Notes: a model not told the origin generated them from the sequence alone. A stretch of 64,000 bases of DNA from Oscillospiraceae bacterium (GCA_017415165.1 JAFQIY010000041.1:226051-290050); one strand, 5' to 3'; shown: positions 25,484 through 32,824, counted from the stretch's first letter. A program made the numbers and translations.

Positions 25484-27007
25484 TTATTCGTCATTTCTGC
25501 TTGTTCTGAATGGTGCAACGGGAATTCCGTTTCTGCCGAAAAGCGTCACGTCGCCGTAGTTTGTCCAGTTGTAGCGGAGGTAAACAGGATTTGCAACCTT
25601 ATCAGACTTGACGAAAATCTTATCACCACGGATTTCAGCTTCTGCTTCGGTATATATTTTATCTGCACCTGCAATTTCAAAGCCTATTGGCTTTTCGCCG
25701 CAAAGCTCGATACCGTCCCAAGCGTAGTCAAAGGAAACAAGCATACCGCCTTCAACATAGTCACAGGATTTGTATAACGGTCCGTAAGCTTCGTTTGCGG
25801 GGATTGTTCCGTAGGTGTGGTAGAGCGCCTGCAAAGCCAGTCTTTCGCCGACTGGTTGTTTATCAACGGGGTGGATGTTACCGTACTCGCCCTTATCGAG
25901 AATTACTGCGATACCTGTATTCTTTGTTGTTTCGTGGACACGCATCTGCGCTTCACGGATATAGCACCAACGCTTGTGGTCCTCCTCACCTCGGTTGAGG
26001 AACATAGGCAGCTGGACAAGCATAAATGCGAGGCTGTCGTCCCCCCAATCGCTGCGCCACTGCTCAATAAGAAGCTTGAGGAGCTTATAGTAGGTTTTAG
26101 GCTTATGGTCATCGCTTTCGCCCTGATAGTAGATGAAGCCTGAAATTGTATATGGGCAAACACGTTTCAGCATTGTTTCGTAAACACCAGACGGACGGAA
26201 TGGGGATTTGGGTCCCATTGGTTCAGGCCAGCGGGATGGTCCTGCGTAAGCCTGTGCTTCGTCCCAAGTACCTTCGGGATTTTTTGCGTAAAACTCACCG
26301 ATTTTAGGCTGCCATTCCTTTTCCCATTCAAAGAATTCCTTGCGTTCCTTGCAATACTGCTCAAAGGTTTTGCCGTCCATAGCGGCATCGTACTCATCAA
26401 CGTATGTTTTTGTGTCGATATCCTTTTCCAGAAGCTCTCTGCTCATCCAGGCAGAAGCGGATGTACCGCCCCAGTTACAGCCGATTACTCCGACGGTTAC
26501 ACCAAGCTTTTCTGATAGCATTTTTGCGTAATAATAGCCAACTGCTGAATAGCAGGCTGCTGTATCGGGAGATGCAATTGTCCAGCTGCCATTACGCTCG
26601 ACAAAGTGGAAATAGTCATCTATGTAAGGAATTTTCTGAGTATAATAGAAGCGGACGTTAACGTCCTTGATATCAGCAAGGACTTCCTTGCCGTTGAGGG
26701 AATTCTGCAGCTCAAGTTCCATATTGGACTGACCGCCTGCAAGCCATACCTCGCCTATCATTACGTCGTGAAGGACAATTTCCATACCGCTGTTGTCTGT
26801 CACCTTCAGTTCATAGGGTCCTCCTGCTTCCATAGGAGGAAGTACGGCTTTCCAGCTGCCCTCGTCGGTTACTGCTGTAACCTTGCTGCCGTTAAGTTCA
26901 ACAGTGATGATTATATCATTATAGGCATTGCCCCAGACATTTATACTTTTATTTCTCTGCAAGACCATATGGTCTGTGAAAATTGCTGCAAGATTAAAAT
27001 TTGCCAT
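25484..27007 (-). CDS. Sialate O-acetylesterase-like SGNH hydrolase
   Basis: 507 aa with no signal peptide, so intracellular. N-terminal jelly-roll with the family opening LAAIFTDHMVLQR; the SGNH domain shows VWLAGGQSNM (nucleophile serine), GCNWGGTSASAW (block II glycine), YYQGESDD (block III) and GNIHPVDK (the catalytic Asp/His pair region). It removes O-acetyl groups from sialic acid or from plant glycans such as acetylated xylan; the substrate cannot be decided. GGAGGT precedes the ATG. It shares a transcript with metF by spacing, an odd pairing. Confidence 0.9.
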   Translation of the reverse strand: MANFNLAAIFTDHMVLQRNKSINVWGNAYNDIIITVELNGSKVTAVTDEGSWKAVLPPMEAGGPYELKVTDNSGMEIVLHDVMIGEVWLAGGQSNMELELQNSLNGKEVLADIKDVNVRFYYTQKIPYIDDYFHFVERNGSWTIASPDTAACYSAVGYYYAKMLSEKLGVTVGVIGCNWGGTSASAWMSRELLEKDIDTKTYVDEYDAAMDGKTFEQYCKERKEFFEWEKEWQPKIGEFYAKNPEGTWDEAQAYAGPSRWPEPMGPKSPFRPSGVYETMLKRVCPYTISGFIYYQGESDDHKPKTYYKLLKLLIEQWRSDWGDDSLAFMLVQLPMFLNRGEEDHKRWCYIREAQMRVHETTKNTGIAVILDKGEYGNIHPVDKQPVGERLALQALYHTYGTIPANEAYGPLYKSCDYVEGGMLVSFDYAWDGIELCGEKPIGFEIAGADKIYTEAEAEIRGDKIFVKSDKVANPVYLRYNWTNYGDVTLFGRNGIPVAPFRTSRNDE

Positions 27008-27043
27008 AAATTACCTCCAAAACAAAATACTTATACATATTAT

Positions 27044-27072
27044 ATTTTACCGCAAAACAGTGCTAAAATCAA
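27044..27072 (-). promoter_or_regulatory. Probable promoter of the esterase-metF-metH operon
   Basis: Minus strand: TTGATT (27072-27067), 17-nt spacer, TAAAAT (27049-27044), 37 bases before the esterase start. Confidence 0.6.
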
Positions 27073-27138
27073 GTGGAACAAGGAATTTTTTTGCAGTGTG
27101 GTGAATATTCTTTTACAAACGCTATATGGAGGGATTTT

Positions 27139-28086
27139 ATGCAGAATCAAAACAAGCTTGATAATATGGCAGAGAAATACAAGGAAGAAATGATGCGGCT
27201 TTACAAAAGCAACCAAAAGACGGCAGCTGTTTCTGCTCCAAAGGTTGTTCCTGTCGTTTCGGAAGATACAGAAAAGAAATTGCCTGCGGTTGATATCAAG
27301 GCAAATACTGAGGAAAGGAAAGCTGCCCGCGAACCATCCAAGGCTACTGAACAGCTTATGAGACCGCCTATGCCTGACATTCCGAAAAATTACGGAAAGG
27401 GTGCGGCAGAGGTTGTTAAGACTCCTGCACAAAAGAGCAAGTTTCCATCTGCTGAGGAAATTATGCAGGCGGAAACTGCCGTACAAACAATTGCAACAAT
27501 AACATCTGACCCGAGATTTGAACCTGCAGGAGATTTGCCGCACAATCAGGGCAACTACAATTATGATGCACCTGAGCCGCTGGAGGATTTGGAGGACTAT
27601 ATCGAGGACATTATTCCTGACATTGATTACCCTGACAATGACACGGATTTTGAAGATTTATTTGATGATGATGACGATGATGACAACTACAATGCGCCTG
27701 ATATGAAAGGTACGGGGTACTTACAGGTTGAGGTTACGACGGGTAACGGTGCTGTACCTGTCCCTAAGGCGGCGGTTATTGTTACGCAGGAATTGGGCGG
27801 ACAAAGCTATCTTGTGACAATGAAGCTTACCGACAGGAGCGGTGCAACGGATGTTATTCCCCTGCCTGCGCCGTCTGCAAGCTTTTCGGAGTCGCCTGAC
27901 CCGACAGAAAGACCGTTCAGCGAATACAATGTGACGGTGTACAAGAAGGGTTTTTACACGGTGCCTGAGGTAACTGTGCCGATTTTTGACACGGTTAAAT
28001 CCATTCAGCCTGTTGCGCTTATTCCGCTTGCGGAAAATGAACTGCAAGGCACGCAGAGACCTGACGGAGGTGCAATGAATGGCTAA
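27139..28086 (+). CDS. Acidic protein with a carboxypeptidase-regulatory-like domain
   Basis: 315 aa. Residues 1-130 are polar and probably disordered; about 150-195 is an Asp-rich run (seven consecutive Asp within DLFDDDDDDDN). The C-terminal 110 residues form a predicted beta-sandwich of the CarboxypepD_reg type: TGYLQVEVTTGNGAVPV, then AAVIVTQE and YNVTVYKKGFYTV. No signal peptide. GGAGGG sits six bases upstream of the ATG. It overlaps the next gene by eight bases, so it works with the SpoIID-like and peptidoglycan-binding proteins; it resembles a spore-coat or spore-cortex scaffold more than an enzyme. Function unproven. Confidence 0.8.
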   Translation: MQNQNKLDNMAEKYKEEMMRLYKSNQKTAAVSAPKVVPVVSEDTEKKLPAVDIKANTEERKAAREPSKATEQLMRPPMPDIPKNYGKGAAEVVKTPAQKSKFPSAEEIMQAETAVQTIATITSDPRFEPAGDLPHNQGNYNYDAPEPLEDLEDYIEDIIPDIDYPDNDTDFEDLFDDDDDDDNYNAPDMKGTGYLQVEVTTGNGAVPVPKAAVIVTQELGGQSYLVTMKLTDRSGATDVIPLPAPSASFSESPDPTERPFSEYNVTVYKKGFYTVPEVTVPIFDTVKSIQPVALIPLAENELQGTQRPDGGAMNG

Positions 28087-29479
28087 TGGAACACCTTACA
28101 TTCCTGAGACGGTTACCGTACATTTAGGCAGACCCAACAACACAAGTGCGAGAAATGTTACGGTCAGCTTTCCCGATTACATCAAGAATGTTGCTTCAAG
28201 CGAGCTTTATCCGACGTGGCCTGAGAGTGCACTCCGTGCCAATATTTACGCCATTATTTCCTACACTCTCAACAGGATTTACACGGAATGGTATCCGTCA
28301 CAGGGGTACAATTTTGACATTACCAACTCAATTCAGTACGACCATTCCTTTGTGGAAAACCGTGATATTTTTGAGCCGATAAGCCGCATTGTTGATGATA
28401 TTTTCAACGATTATCTTGTCCGTCAGGGAAATATTGAGCCGTTTTATGCAACCTACTGTGACGGCATTGAGGTTACCTGTGACGGACTTTACCAATGGGG
28501 CAGCGTTGACCTTGCAAAGCAGGGATTTGTACCGTACAACATTCTGACCTATTATTACGGGGATGACATAAATATTGTGGAAAATGCTCCCGTCCGCACC
28601 AATGTTCCCAGCTACCCGGGAGAACCCCTTACTATCGGGTCGGGCGGCACGGACGTTAATCGACTTGAAATTCAGCTGAACAGGATTGCGGCGAATTACC
28701 CTGCTATTCCGAAGATTTATCCTACGGATTTTACTTATGATGTAAAGACGGCTGACGCTGTAAGACAGTTTCAGAGAATTTTCAACCTGCCGCAGACGGG
28801 TGTTGTTGACAAGGCAACGTGGTACAGGATAAATTACATTTACACCAGCGTAAAAAAGCTTGCTCAGCTTAATTCTGAGGGGTTAACTCTCGGTGAACTG
28901 CCAAAGCAGTTTGATTTGCCAATCGGGATTGGTGCAACGGGGCTGCCGACGGAGTACATTCAGTATTACTTACAGGTTATCGGTGCGTACTACAAAGACG
29001 TAACACCTGTTGAGCAGACAGGGACTTATGATGAAGCGACGGCGGCTTCGGTACGGTCTTTTCAGCAGGTATTCGGCTTGCCAATGACGGGAGAGGTTGA
29101 CGAGAGGACGTGGGACGATTTATACCGTGCATATGCGGGAATTGTGGAGAACGTACCCATTGACATTGAGGGAGAAAATGCGGTGCTGTTCCCGGGAACG
29201 GTACTGACGGAGGGCATTACAAGCGAATATGTGCGTGTTTTGCAGGAATATCTTTCCTACATTGCGCAGAGTTATCCGTCAATTCCGACGGTTACGGCGA
29301 CGGGGTATTTCGGTCCTGTTACAAGAAATGCGGTTTCGGCTTTTCAACGGCAGTTTGGTTATCCTGTTACGGGGTCAGTCAGTGCGGGAGTATGGGACGC
29401 TATTTCCGATGTTTACTCGGATTTGCGTTTTGGTTATCAGAAACAGCCGGGGCAGTATCCAGGATATGTTATTGAATGA
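28079..29479 (+). CDS. SpoIID-like protein with three peptidoglycan-binding domains
   Basis: 466 aa, no signal peptide. Residues about 10-175 follow the SpoIID amidase/lytic transglycosylase pattern: VASSELYPTWPESALRANIY corresponds to the SpoIID core and E42 falls where the catalytic glutamate of SpoIID lies; later YCDG and CDGLYQWGSVDLAKQG-YNILTYYYG. Three PG_binding_1 repeats follow (about 183-262, 278-352, 370-447), each ending in a FQR/FQQ-x-FG-LP-TG-VD-TW phrase. It probably remodels or binds cortex peptidoglycan. GGAGG at 28066-28070 inside the previous gene drives it. Lack of an export signal is puzzling for a wall enzyme unless it acts on the engulfed spore. Confidence 0.88.
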   Translation: MANGTPYIPETVTVHLGRPNNTSARNVTVSFPDYIKNVASSELYPTWPESALRANIYAIISYTLNRIYTEWYPSQGYNFDITNSIQYDHSFVENRDIFEPISRIVDDIFNDYLVRQGNIEPFYATYCDGIEVTCDGLYQWGSVDLAKQGFVPYNILTYYYGDDINIVENAPVRTNVPSYPGEPLTIGSGGTDVNRLEIQLNRIAANYPAIPKIYPTDFTYDVKTADAVRQFQRIFNLPQTGVVDKATWYRINYIYTSVKKLAQLNSEGLTLGELPKQFDLPIGIGATGLPTEYIQYYLQVIGAYYKDVTPVEQTGTYDEATAASVRSFQQVFGLPMTGEVDERTWDDLYRAYAGIVENVPIDIEGENAVLFPGTVLTEGITSEYVRVLQEYLSYIAQSYPSIPTVTATGYFGPVTRNAVSAFQRQFGYPVTGSVSAGVWDAISDVYSDLRFGYQKQPGQYPGYVIE

Positions 29480-29488
29480 GGTGAGATT

Positions 29489-30010
29489 ATGGCTTACACA
29501 GATGAAGATAAGAAGGGGCACATTTTCGAGCTGCAGGACTATCTGCGGAGAGTTGCCCGTGATAATGAGAATATTCCGCTGGTTGTTCCGAGTGGGGTTT
29601 ATGATGAACGTACAGAGGACGCTATCCGAAAATTTCAGCGTGAATACGGCTTGACTGTGACGGGAAAGGTTGACCGTGAAACGTGGGAGAAGCTTTACGA
29701 GGTTTACTTGCAGACGGAGGAATATTATGCGGAGTTGATTTCAATTCTGCCGATTATCAATGCTGACGAAAATCTGAAGCAGGGCGAAACGGGGTTTGAC
29801 ATTTACATTTTGCAGGCTATGCTGAACACGGTTTTTTCGAGGTATGCAAACATTCCCCTGCTTGATATGGACGGAATTTACGGTGAAAAAACTTCTGACG
29901 CTGTAAGGCATTTGCAGGAAATTGCAGGTGAGGAACAGACAGGTGATGTTGATTACAGGACGTGGAACAGGCTTGCACAGCTTTATAATTTGCACAAGAC
30001 AAATCCTTAA
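29489..30010 (+). CDS. Protein of two peptidoglycan-binding domains
   Basis: 173 aa made almost entirely of two PG_binding_1 units: HIFELQDYLRRVAR to KVDRETWEKLYEVY (about 10-72) and DIYILQAMLNTVF to DVDYRTWNRLAQLY (about 103-167). No signal peptide and no catalytic domain. GAGGTGAG precedes the ATG, nine bases after the previous stop, making this the third gene of a wall-related unit. The second unit exists again as a broken copy at 36.9 kb, with about 85 percent nucleotide identity by eye. Confidence 0.88.
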   Translation: MAYTDEDKKGHIFELQDYLRRVARDNENIPLVVPSGVYDERTEDAIRKFQREYGLTVTGKVDRETWEKLYEVYLQTEEYYAELISILPIINADENLKQGETGFDIYILQAMLNTVFSRYANIPLLDMDGIYGEKTSDAVRHLQEIAGEEQTGDVDYRTWNRLAQLYNLHKTNP

Positions 30011-30018
30011 ATGGCAAA

Positions 30019-30044
30019 AGCAGTCCGAGAAAATTCGGACTGCT
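30019..30044. repeat. First copy of duplicated terminator hairpin (left flank of repeat)
   Basis: AGCAGTCCGA-GAAAAT-TCGGACTGCT, identical to 30220-30245. Here it is followed directly by the repeat element, not by a T run. Confidence 0.9.
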
Positions 30045-30219
30045 CAGTTTGTCGAAAAAATCTTTTCGACAATGAATAGTGAATAATGAAGAATGAATAA
30101 TTAAGGAATTGCCTTCGGCAATATTATTAAAAATGTCCGCAAAGCGGACACCTTAACTATTCACTATTCATTATTCTTTTTTCATTTTTCATTAGCCTGT
30201 CGAGTTTATCGACAGGCTA
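30045..30219 (+). repeat. Hairpin-rich MITE-like repeat, copy 1
   Basis: 175 bp without coding capacity. Order: hairpin A (TTTGTCGAAAAA with TTTTCGACAA), imperfect inverted repeat of about 26 bp built from GAATAATGAATA-type words ending in AATTAAGG, hairpin B (ATTGCCTTCGGCAAT), hairpin C (TGTCCGC-AAA-GCGGACA), the right inverted repeat (CCTTAACTATTCACTATTC), and hairpin D (AGCCTGTCGA with TCGACAGGCT). The same element lies at 57637-57818 in the opposite orientation. It sits between two identical copies of the local terminator hairpin. Confidence 0.88.
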
Positions 30220-30403
30220 AGCAGTCCGAGAAAATTCGGACTGCTTTTCTGTTTTCATTTATTTTTCCTGTAACTCCATTCAAGTATATTTCACTTTCGT
30301 CAGTGAAATGATATTTTTCACAGTAAACAACCTCTCCCGAATTGTCACAAAAGAAGCTTTTACATTTTTCAGATTTTAAATTTATGTCTGCTTTTTTAAG
30401 CAT
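30206..30403 (-). CDS. Small hypothetical protein, 3' end altered by the repeat
   Basis: 65 codons beginning at an ATG 28 bases after the sigF stop; no convincing SD. The first 52 residues (for example CDNSGEVVYCEKYHF and IYLNGVTGKI) look protein-like, while the last 13 are encoded by the terminator hairpin and the edge of the repeat and end at a stop inside hairpin D. Either a small gene whose C-terminus was changed by the insertion, or a chance frame. Function unknown. Confidence 0.4.
   Translation of the reverse strand: MLKKADINLKSEKCKSFFCDNSGEVVYCEKYHFTDESEIYLNGVTGKINENRKAVRIFSDCLACR
30220..30251 (+). terminator. Second copy of the terminator hairpin, with T tail
   Basis: The same 26-bp hairpin as at 30019-30044, here followed by TTTTCT. 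This distal copy can still terminate the peptidoglycan-binding operon; it also faces the convergent spoIIA side. Confidence 0.8.
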
Positions 30404-30430
30404 ATTTAAATCTGCTATGTGGATTATTTT

Positions 30431-31096
30431 TTACCCCATCAAATCACCACGCAACAGCATCAGCAGCTTCTTTTCACGCCTTGAAACCTGCACCTGCGTC
30501 ATACCAAGCTTTTGCGCCGTTACAGTCTGGGTCATATCCTTGAAATAGCGGAAATAAATCAGCTTCCTGTCCTTTTCGTCAAGGGCGGAAAGCGATTGCC
30601 TGAGGGAAATCAAATCCACAAGCTCGTGGTCAGGGGATGGTGACGCTATGTCAAGCTGTCCCTCATCACCATCATCCGAGTTGTCCGTCAGCGATATCAG
30701 CGGCAGATTTACAGCAAGTGCTTCAGCAACATCCTCAGGAGATGAACAAGTCATATCCGCAAGCTCCGAAATCGTGGGTTCACGTCCCTGCATAAGAATA
30801 AAATGCTCTTTAGCACGGCTCACCTTCAAACCCAGTTCACGAACGGAGCGGCTTACCTTAATTGTACCGCCGTCACGGAAAAGCCGTCTGATTTCGCCTA
30901 AAATTACAGGTACAGCATAAGTAGAAAACTTGACGCCTCGTTCACGGTCAAATGCGGAAGCAGCTTTCACAAGCCCCACACAGCCTGCACCGTAAAGGTC
31001 ATCGTATTCTATCCCCTTGCCGCGGAAACGGTTTGCACAAAGGTGAACAAGTCCGAGGTTATCTTCAACAAAGCTATCATTTTTTAATGCATTCAC
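30431..31096 (-). CDS. sigF: Forespore sigma factor SigF (SpoIIAC)
   Basis: About 221 aa; directs early forespore transcription. Regions 2, 3 and 4 are clear: EYDDLYGAGCVGLVKAA, FSTYAVPVILGEIRRLFRD, KVSRSVRELG, and TAQKLGMTQVQVSRREKKLL at the end. Placement after spoIIAA-spoIIAB identifies it as SigF rather than SigG. The start is uncertain: a GTG at 31096 parallels the spoIIAA start context, another GTG at 31111 is in frame; GAGGAGG lies at 31132-31138 with a hairpin between. The N-terminus is about 30 residues shorter than in Bacillus. A 139-nt hairpin-filled gap separates it from spoIIAB. Confidence 0.93.
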   Translation of the reverse strand: MNALKNDSFVEDNLGLVHLCANRFRGKGIEYDDLYGAGCVGLVKAASAFDRERGVKFSTYAVPVILGEIRRLFRDGGTIKVSRSVRELGLKVSRAKEHFILMQGREPTISELADMTCSSPEDVAEALAVNLPLISLTDNSDDGDEGQLDIASPSPDHELVDLISLRQSLSALDEKDRKLIYFRYFKDMTQTVTAQKLGMTQVQVSRREKKLLMLLRGDLMG

Positions 31097-31109
31097 AATT
31101 ATTATGACC

Positions 31110-31138
31110 ACGCTTCGTGAGAAGCGTGTGTCCTCCTC
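31110..31138 (-). promoter_or_regulatory. SD with intervening hairpin before sigF
   Basis: Minus strand: GAGGAGG (31138-31132), ACAC, then ACGCTT-CTCACG-AAGCGT (31127-31110), then 13 bases to GTG at 31096. The stem lies between SD and start, as at spoIIAA. Confidence 0.55.
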
Positions 31139-31168
31139 TCTCGATGTTTTGTGATTTTCGTTAGAAAA

Positions 31169-31219
31169 TTTCGGACTTTAGTCCGAAAAACAAAACTCGG
31201 GTCTGAAATTTTTTCAGAC
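31169..31219 (-). promoter_or_regulatory. Two hairpins in the spoIIAB-sigF gap
   Basis: Minus strand: GTCTGAAA with TTTCAGAC (31219-31201) and TTTCGGACT with AGTCCGAAA (31188-31169). The second is followed by TTTTCT and could attenuate read-through into sigF. Confidence 0.5.
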
Positions 31220-31235
31220 TTTTCCTTTCGTAAGT

Positions 31236-31679
31236 TTATGTATCAGACTGCTTCGAAAGGATTTTTCTTTTCATAATAACCGTCGTGCCTTTGTTTTCAG
31301 TGCTCCGTACAGTAACCTTGTCCATAAAGCTTTCCATAACAGCAAAGCCAAGTCCTGCACGTTCTTCCTCAGGCGCAGAAGTGTAAAGCGGCTCCATTGC
31401 CTGTTTGATATCCGATATTCCGCAGCCGTTGTCACGGATTTTTATGTACAGCACATTTCCTTCAAGGTGACGTGCCACAATTTCGATTTTACCGTGAGTG
31501 CCGCGGTAAGCGTGAACAATACAATTCGTAACCGCTTCTGAAACAGCGGTTTTTATTTCGCCTATTTCCGACACGGACGGGTCAAGCTGTGCTGTAAAGG
31601 CCGAAATAACCGACCTTGCAAGACCCTCGTTGCAGCTGTTGCTTGGAAAGGATATTTTTATTTCATTCAGAATTTTCAT
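31236..31679 (-). CDS. spoIIAB: Anti-sigma F factor / serine kinase SpoIIAB
   Basis: 147 aa. Holds SigF inactive and phosphorylates SpoIIAA. GHKL ATPase motifs are visible: AVSEAVTNCIVHAYRG (N box), KIRDNGCGISD (G1) and EEERAGLGFAVMESF (G2, ATP lid). Length and order match the Bacillus protein. GGAAGTG lies seven bases before the ATG. Sits 15 bases after spoIIAA. Confidence 0.96.
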   Translation of the reverse strand: MKILNEIKISFPSNSCNEGLARSVISAFTAQLDPSVSEIGEIKTAVSEAVTNCIVHAYRGTHGKIEIVARHLEGNVLYIKIRDNGCGISDIKQAMEPLYTSAPEEERAGLGFAVMESFMDKVTVRSTENKGTTVIMKRKILSKQSDT

Positions 31680-31694
31680 TTTTTCACTTCCTTA

Positions 31695-32000
31695 TTATTT
31701 TATAACAGCAAGCCTGTCCAGACCTGCAAGACGCATAACCTTTTTAATCTGAGTACCCGTGTTTTCAATAACAATCGTCCCTCCGTAAGGCTTTATGCTG
31801 TTGTAACGTCCTATAACAAGCCCTATTCCCGAGCTGTCCATAAAGGTTACCCCGTCAAAGTCAAGTATAAGGCGGTCAGGATGATGACGGTCAATGGCAA
31901 GGTCAATATCATCACGGATTGATTTTGCGTTGTGATGGTCAACCTCACCGTTTATTCGTGCAATAACTGTGTTTTCGTCAGTGTCAATAATAACATTCAT
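31695..32000 (-). CDS. spoIIAA: Anti-anti-sigma factor SpoIIAA
   Basis: STAS-domain antagonist; its unphosphorylated form frees SigF from SpoIIAB. The phosphorylated serine lies in FMDSSGIGLVIGRY; GEVDHHNAKSIR opens the domain as in Bacillus. I favour the ATG at 32000 (MNVIID, 101 aa). Another ATG at 32027 is only two bases from the GGAGG and lies inside a perfect hairpin. First gene of the operon; the spoIIA promoter, expected to be SigH-dependent, could not be read with confidence in 32041-32120. Confidence 0.94.
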   Translation of the reverse strand: MNVIIDTDENTVIARINGEVDHHNAKSIRDDIDLAIDRHHPDRLILDFDGVTFMDSSGIGLVIGRYNSIKPYGGTIVIENTGTQIKKVMRLAGLDRLAVIK

Positions 32001-32010
32001 ATCATTAATT

Positions 32011-32034
32011 ATGCTTTTGAAAAGCATATCCTCC
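32011..32034 (-). promoter_or_regulatory. SD with intervening hairpin before spoIIAA
   Basis: Minus strand: GGAGG (32034-32030), AT, then the palindrome ATGCTTTTCAAAAGCAT (32027-32011), then ten bases to the ATG at 32000. The hairpin removes 17 nt between SD and start, leaving 12 nt. Confidence 0.6.
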
Positions 32035-32121
32035 TCTCTGACAGTATTTTGCTGAAAACTATTTTACAGCAGTTTATATGCAGAATATGTCGGAACGTGG
32101 GTTAATCCGATAAATATAACG

Positions 32122-32150
32122 TTGAAAAAAATGTCATTTTGTGGTATAAT
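32122..32150 (+). promoter_or_regulatory. SigA-type promoter of the ECF sigma operon
   Basis: TTGAAA (32122-32127), 17-nt spacer, TATAAT (32145-32150) with TGG upstream of the -10. The leader is about 113 nt. Confidence 0.85.
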
Positions 32151-32175
32151 AAAATTTATAGTACGTAAAAGACAA

Positions 32176-32209
32176 GTTGCACAAAATATCATTCGCAAAT
32201 TTGTACAAC
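32176..32209 (+). promoter_or_regulatory. Inverted repeat in the ECF sigma leader
   Basis: GTTGCACAAA (32176-32185) and TTTGTACAAC (32200-32209) pair at 9 of 10 positions around a 14-nt loop. It lies in the 5' leader and could be an operator or RNA structure. Confidence 0.5.
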
Positions 32210-32269
32210 AATTACCCATAAAAACAACCTTACCAAACAGTATATAAATTAGCAAGGGGTGATAACGGT

Positions 32270-32824
32270 ATGACTGACAGACAGTTTGAACGCCGTATAC
32301 TGCTTATTCAGCAGGGCGACAAACAGGGTCTGAAGGAAATCTACGACGAATACGGTAAGACCATTTATCAGAGCGTGTACCTGATTTTGCGCAATCAGCA
32401 GGACGCCGAGGATATAACGTCGGAATTCTTTTTAAAGCTGTGGAAAATAGCCGATACATACTGCTTCGGAGGCAAGCATAAGCGCTGGCTTGTTACGATA
32501 GCAAGAAATATGGCTCTCGACCTGCTGAAAAAGCAGAAGCGTGAACAGCTGACCCTTGATGAGGACAACGAAAATTCTGCTGCAAATGAAATAGCAGATA
32601 CAACGTCTACAGAAGATACCGTTACCGGGAAGCTTGCGGTTGCAGAAGCACTTGAATACCTTGATGAAAGCGAGCGGGAAATCGTCAATATGAAAATTCT
32701 CGCCGATATGACCTTCAAGGATATTGCCGCCGTTCTCGGAAAGCCGCTTGGAACAGTAACCTGGAAATACAGGAACGCAATCTCCAAGCTGAGAAAATAT
32801 GTCGGGGAGGTGCAGTCCGTATGA
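32270..32824 (+). CDS. ECF-type RNA polymerase sigma factor
   Basis: 184 aa with sigma regions 2 (DAEDITSEFFLKLWK, then WLVTIARNMALDLLKKQKR) and 4 (LDESEREIVNMKILADMTFKDIAAVLGKPLGTVTWKYRN, shown here in parts by DIAAVLGKPLGTVTW), no region 3. AAGGGGTGA precedes the ATG. Its stop overlaps the start of the membrane anti-sigma-like gene (ATGA), the standard arrangement of ECF sigma and anti-sigma. Likely regulates this operon itself, although the visible promoter is of SigA type. Confidence 0.94.
   Translation: MTDRQFERRILLIQQGDKQGLKEIYDEYGKTIYQSVYLILRNQQDAEDITSEFFLKLWKIADTYCFGGKHKRWLVTIARNMALDLLKKQKREQLTLDEDNENSAANEIADTTSTEDTVTGKLAVAEALEYLDESEREIVNMKILADMTFKDIAAVLGKPLGTVTWKYRNAISKLRKYVGEVQSV

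Noticed and set aside
30045-30219. CRISPR-like array suggested by repeated ATTCACTATTC words
   Set aside because: The words are 8-12 bp, adjacent and irregular, with no unique spacers of constant length; they form inverted repeats, not direct repeats with spacers.
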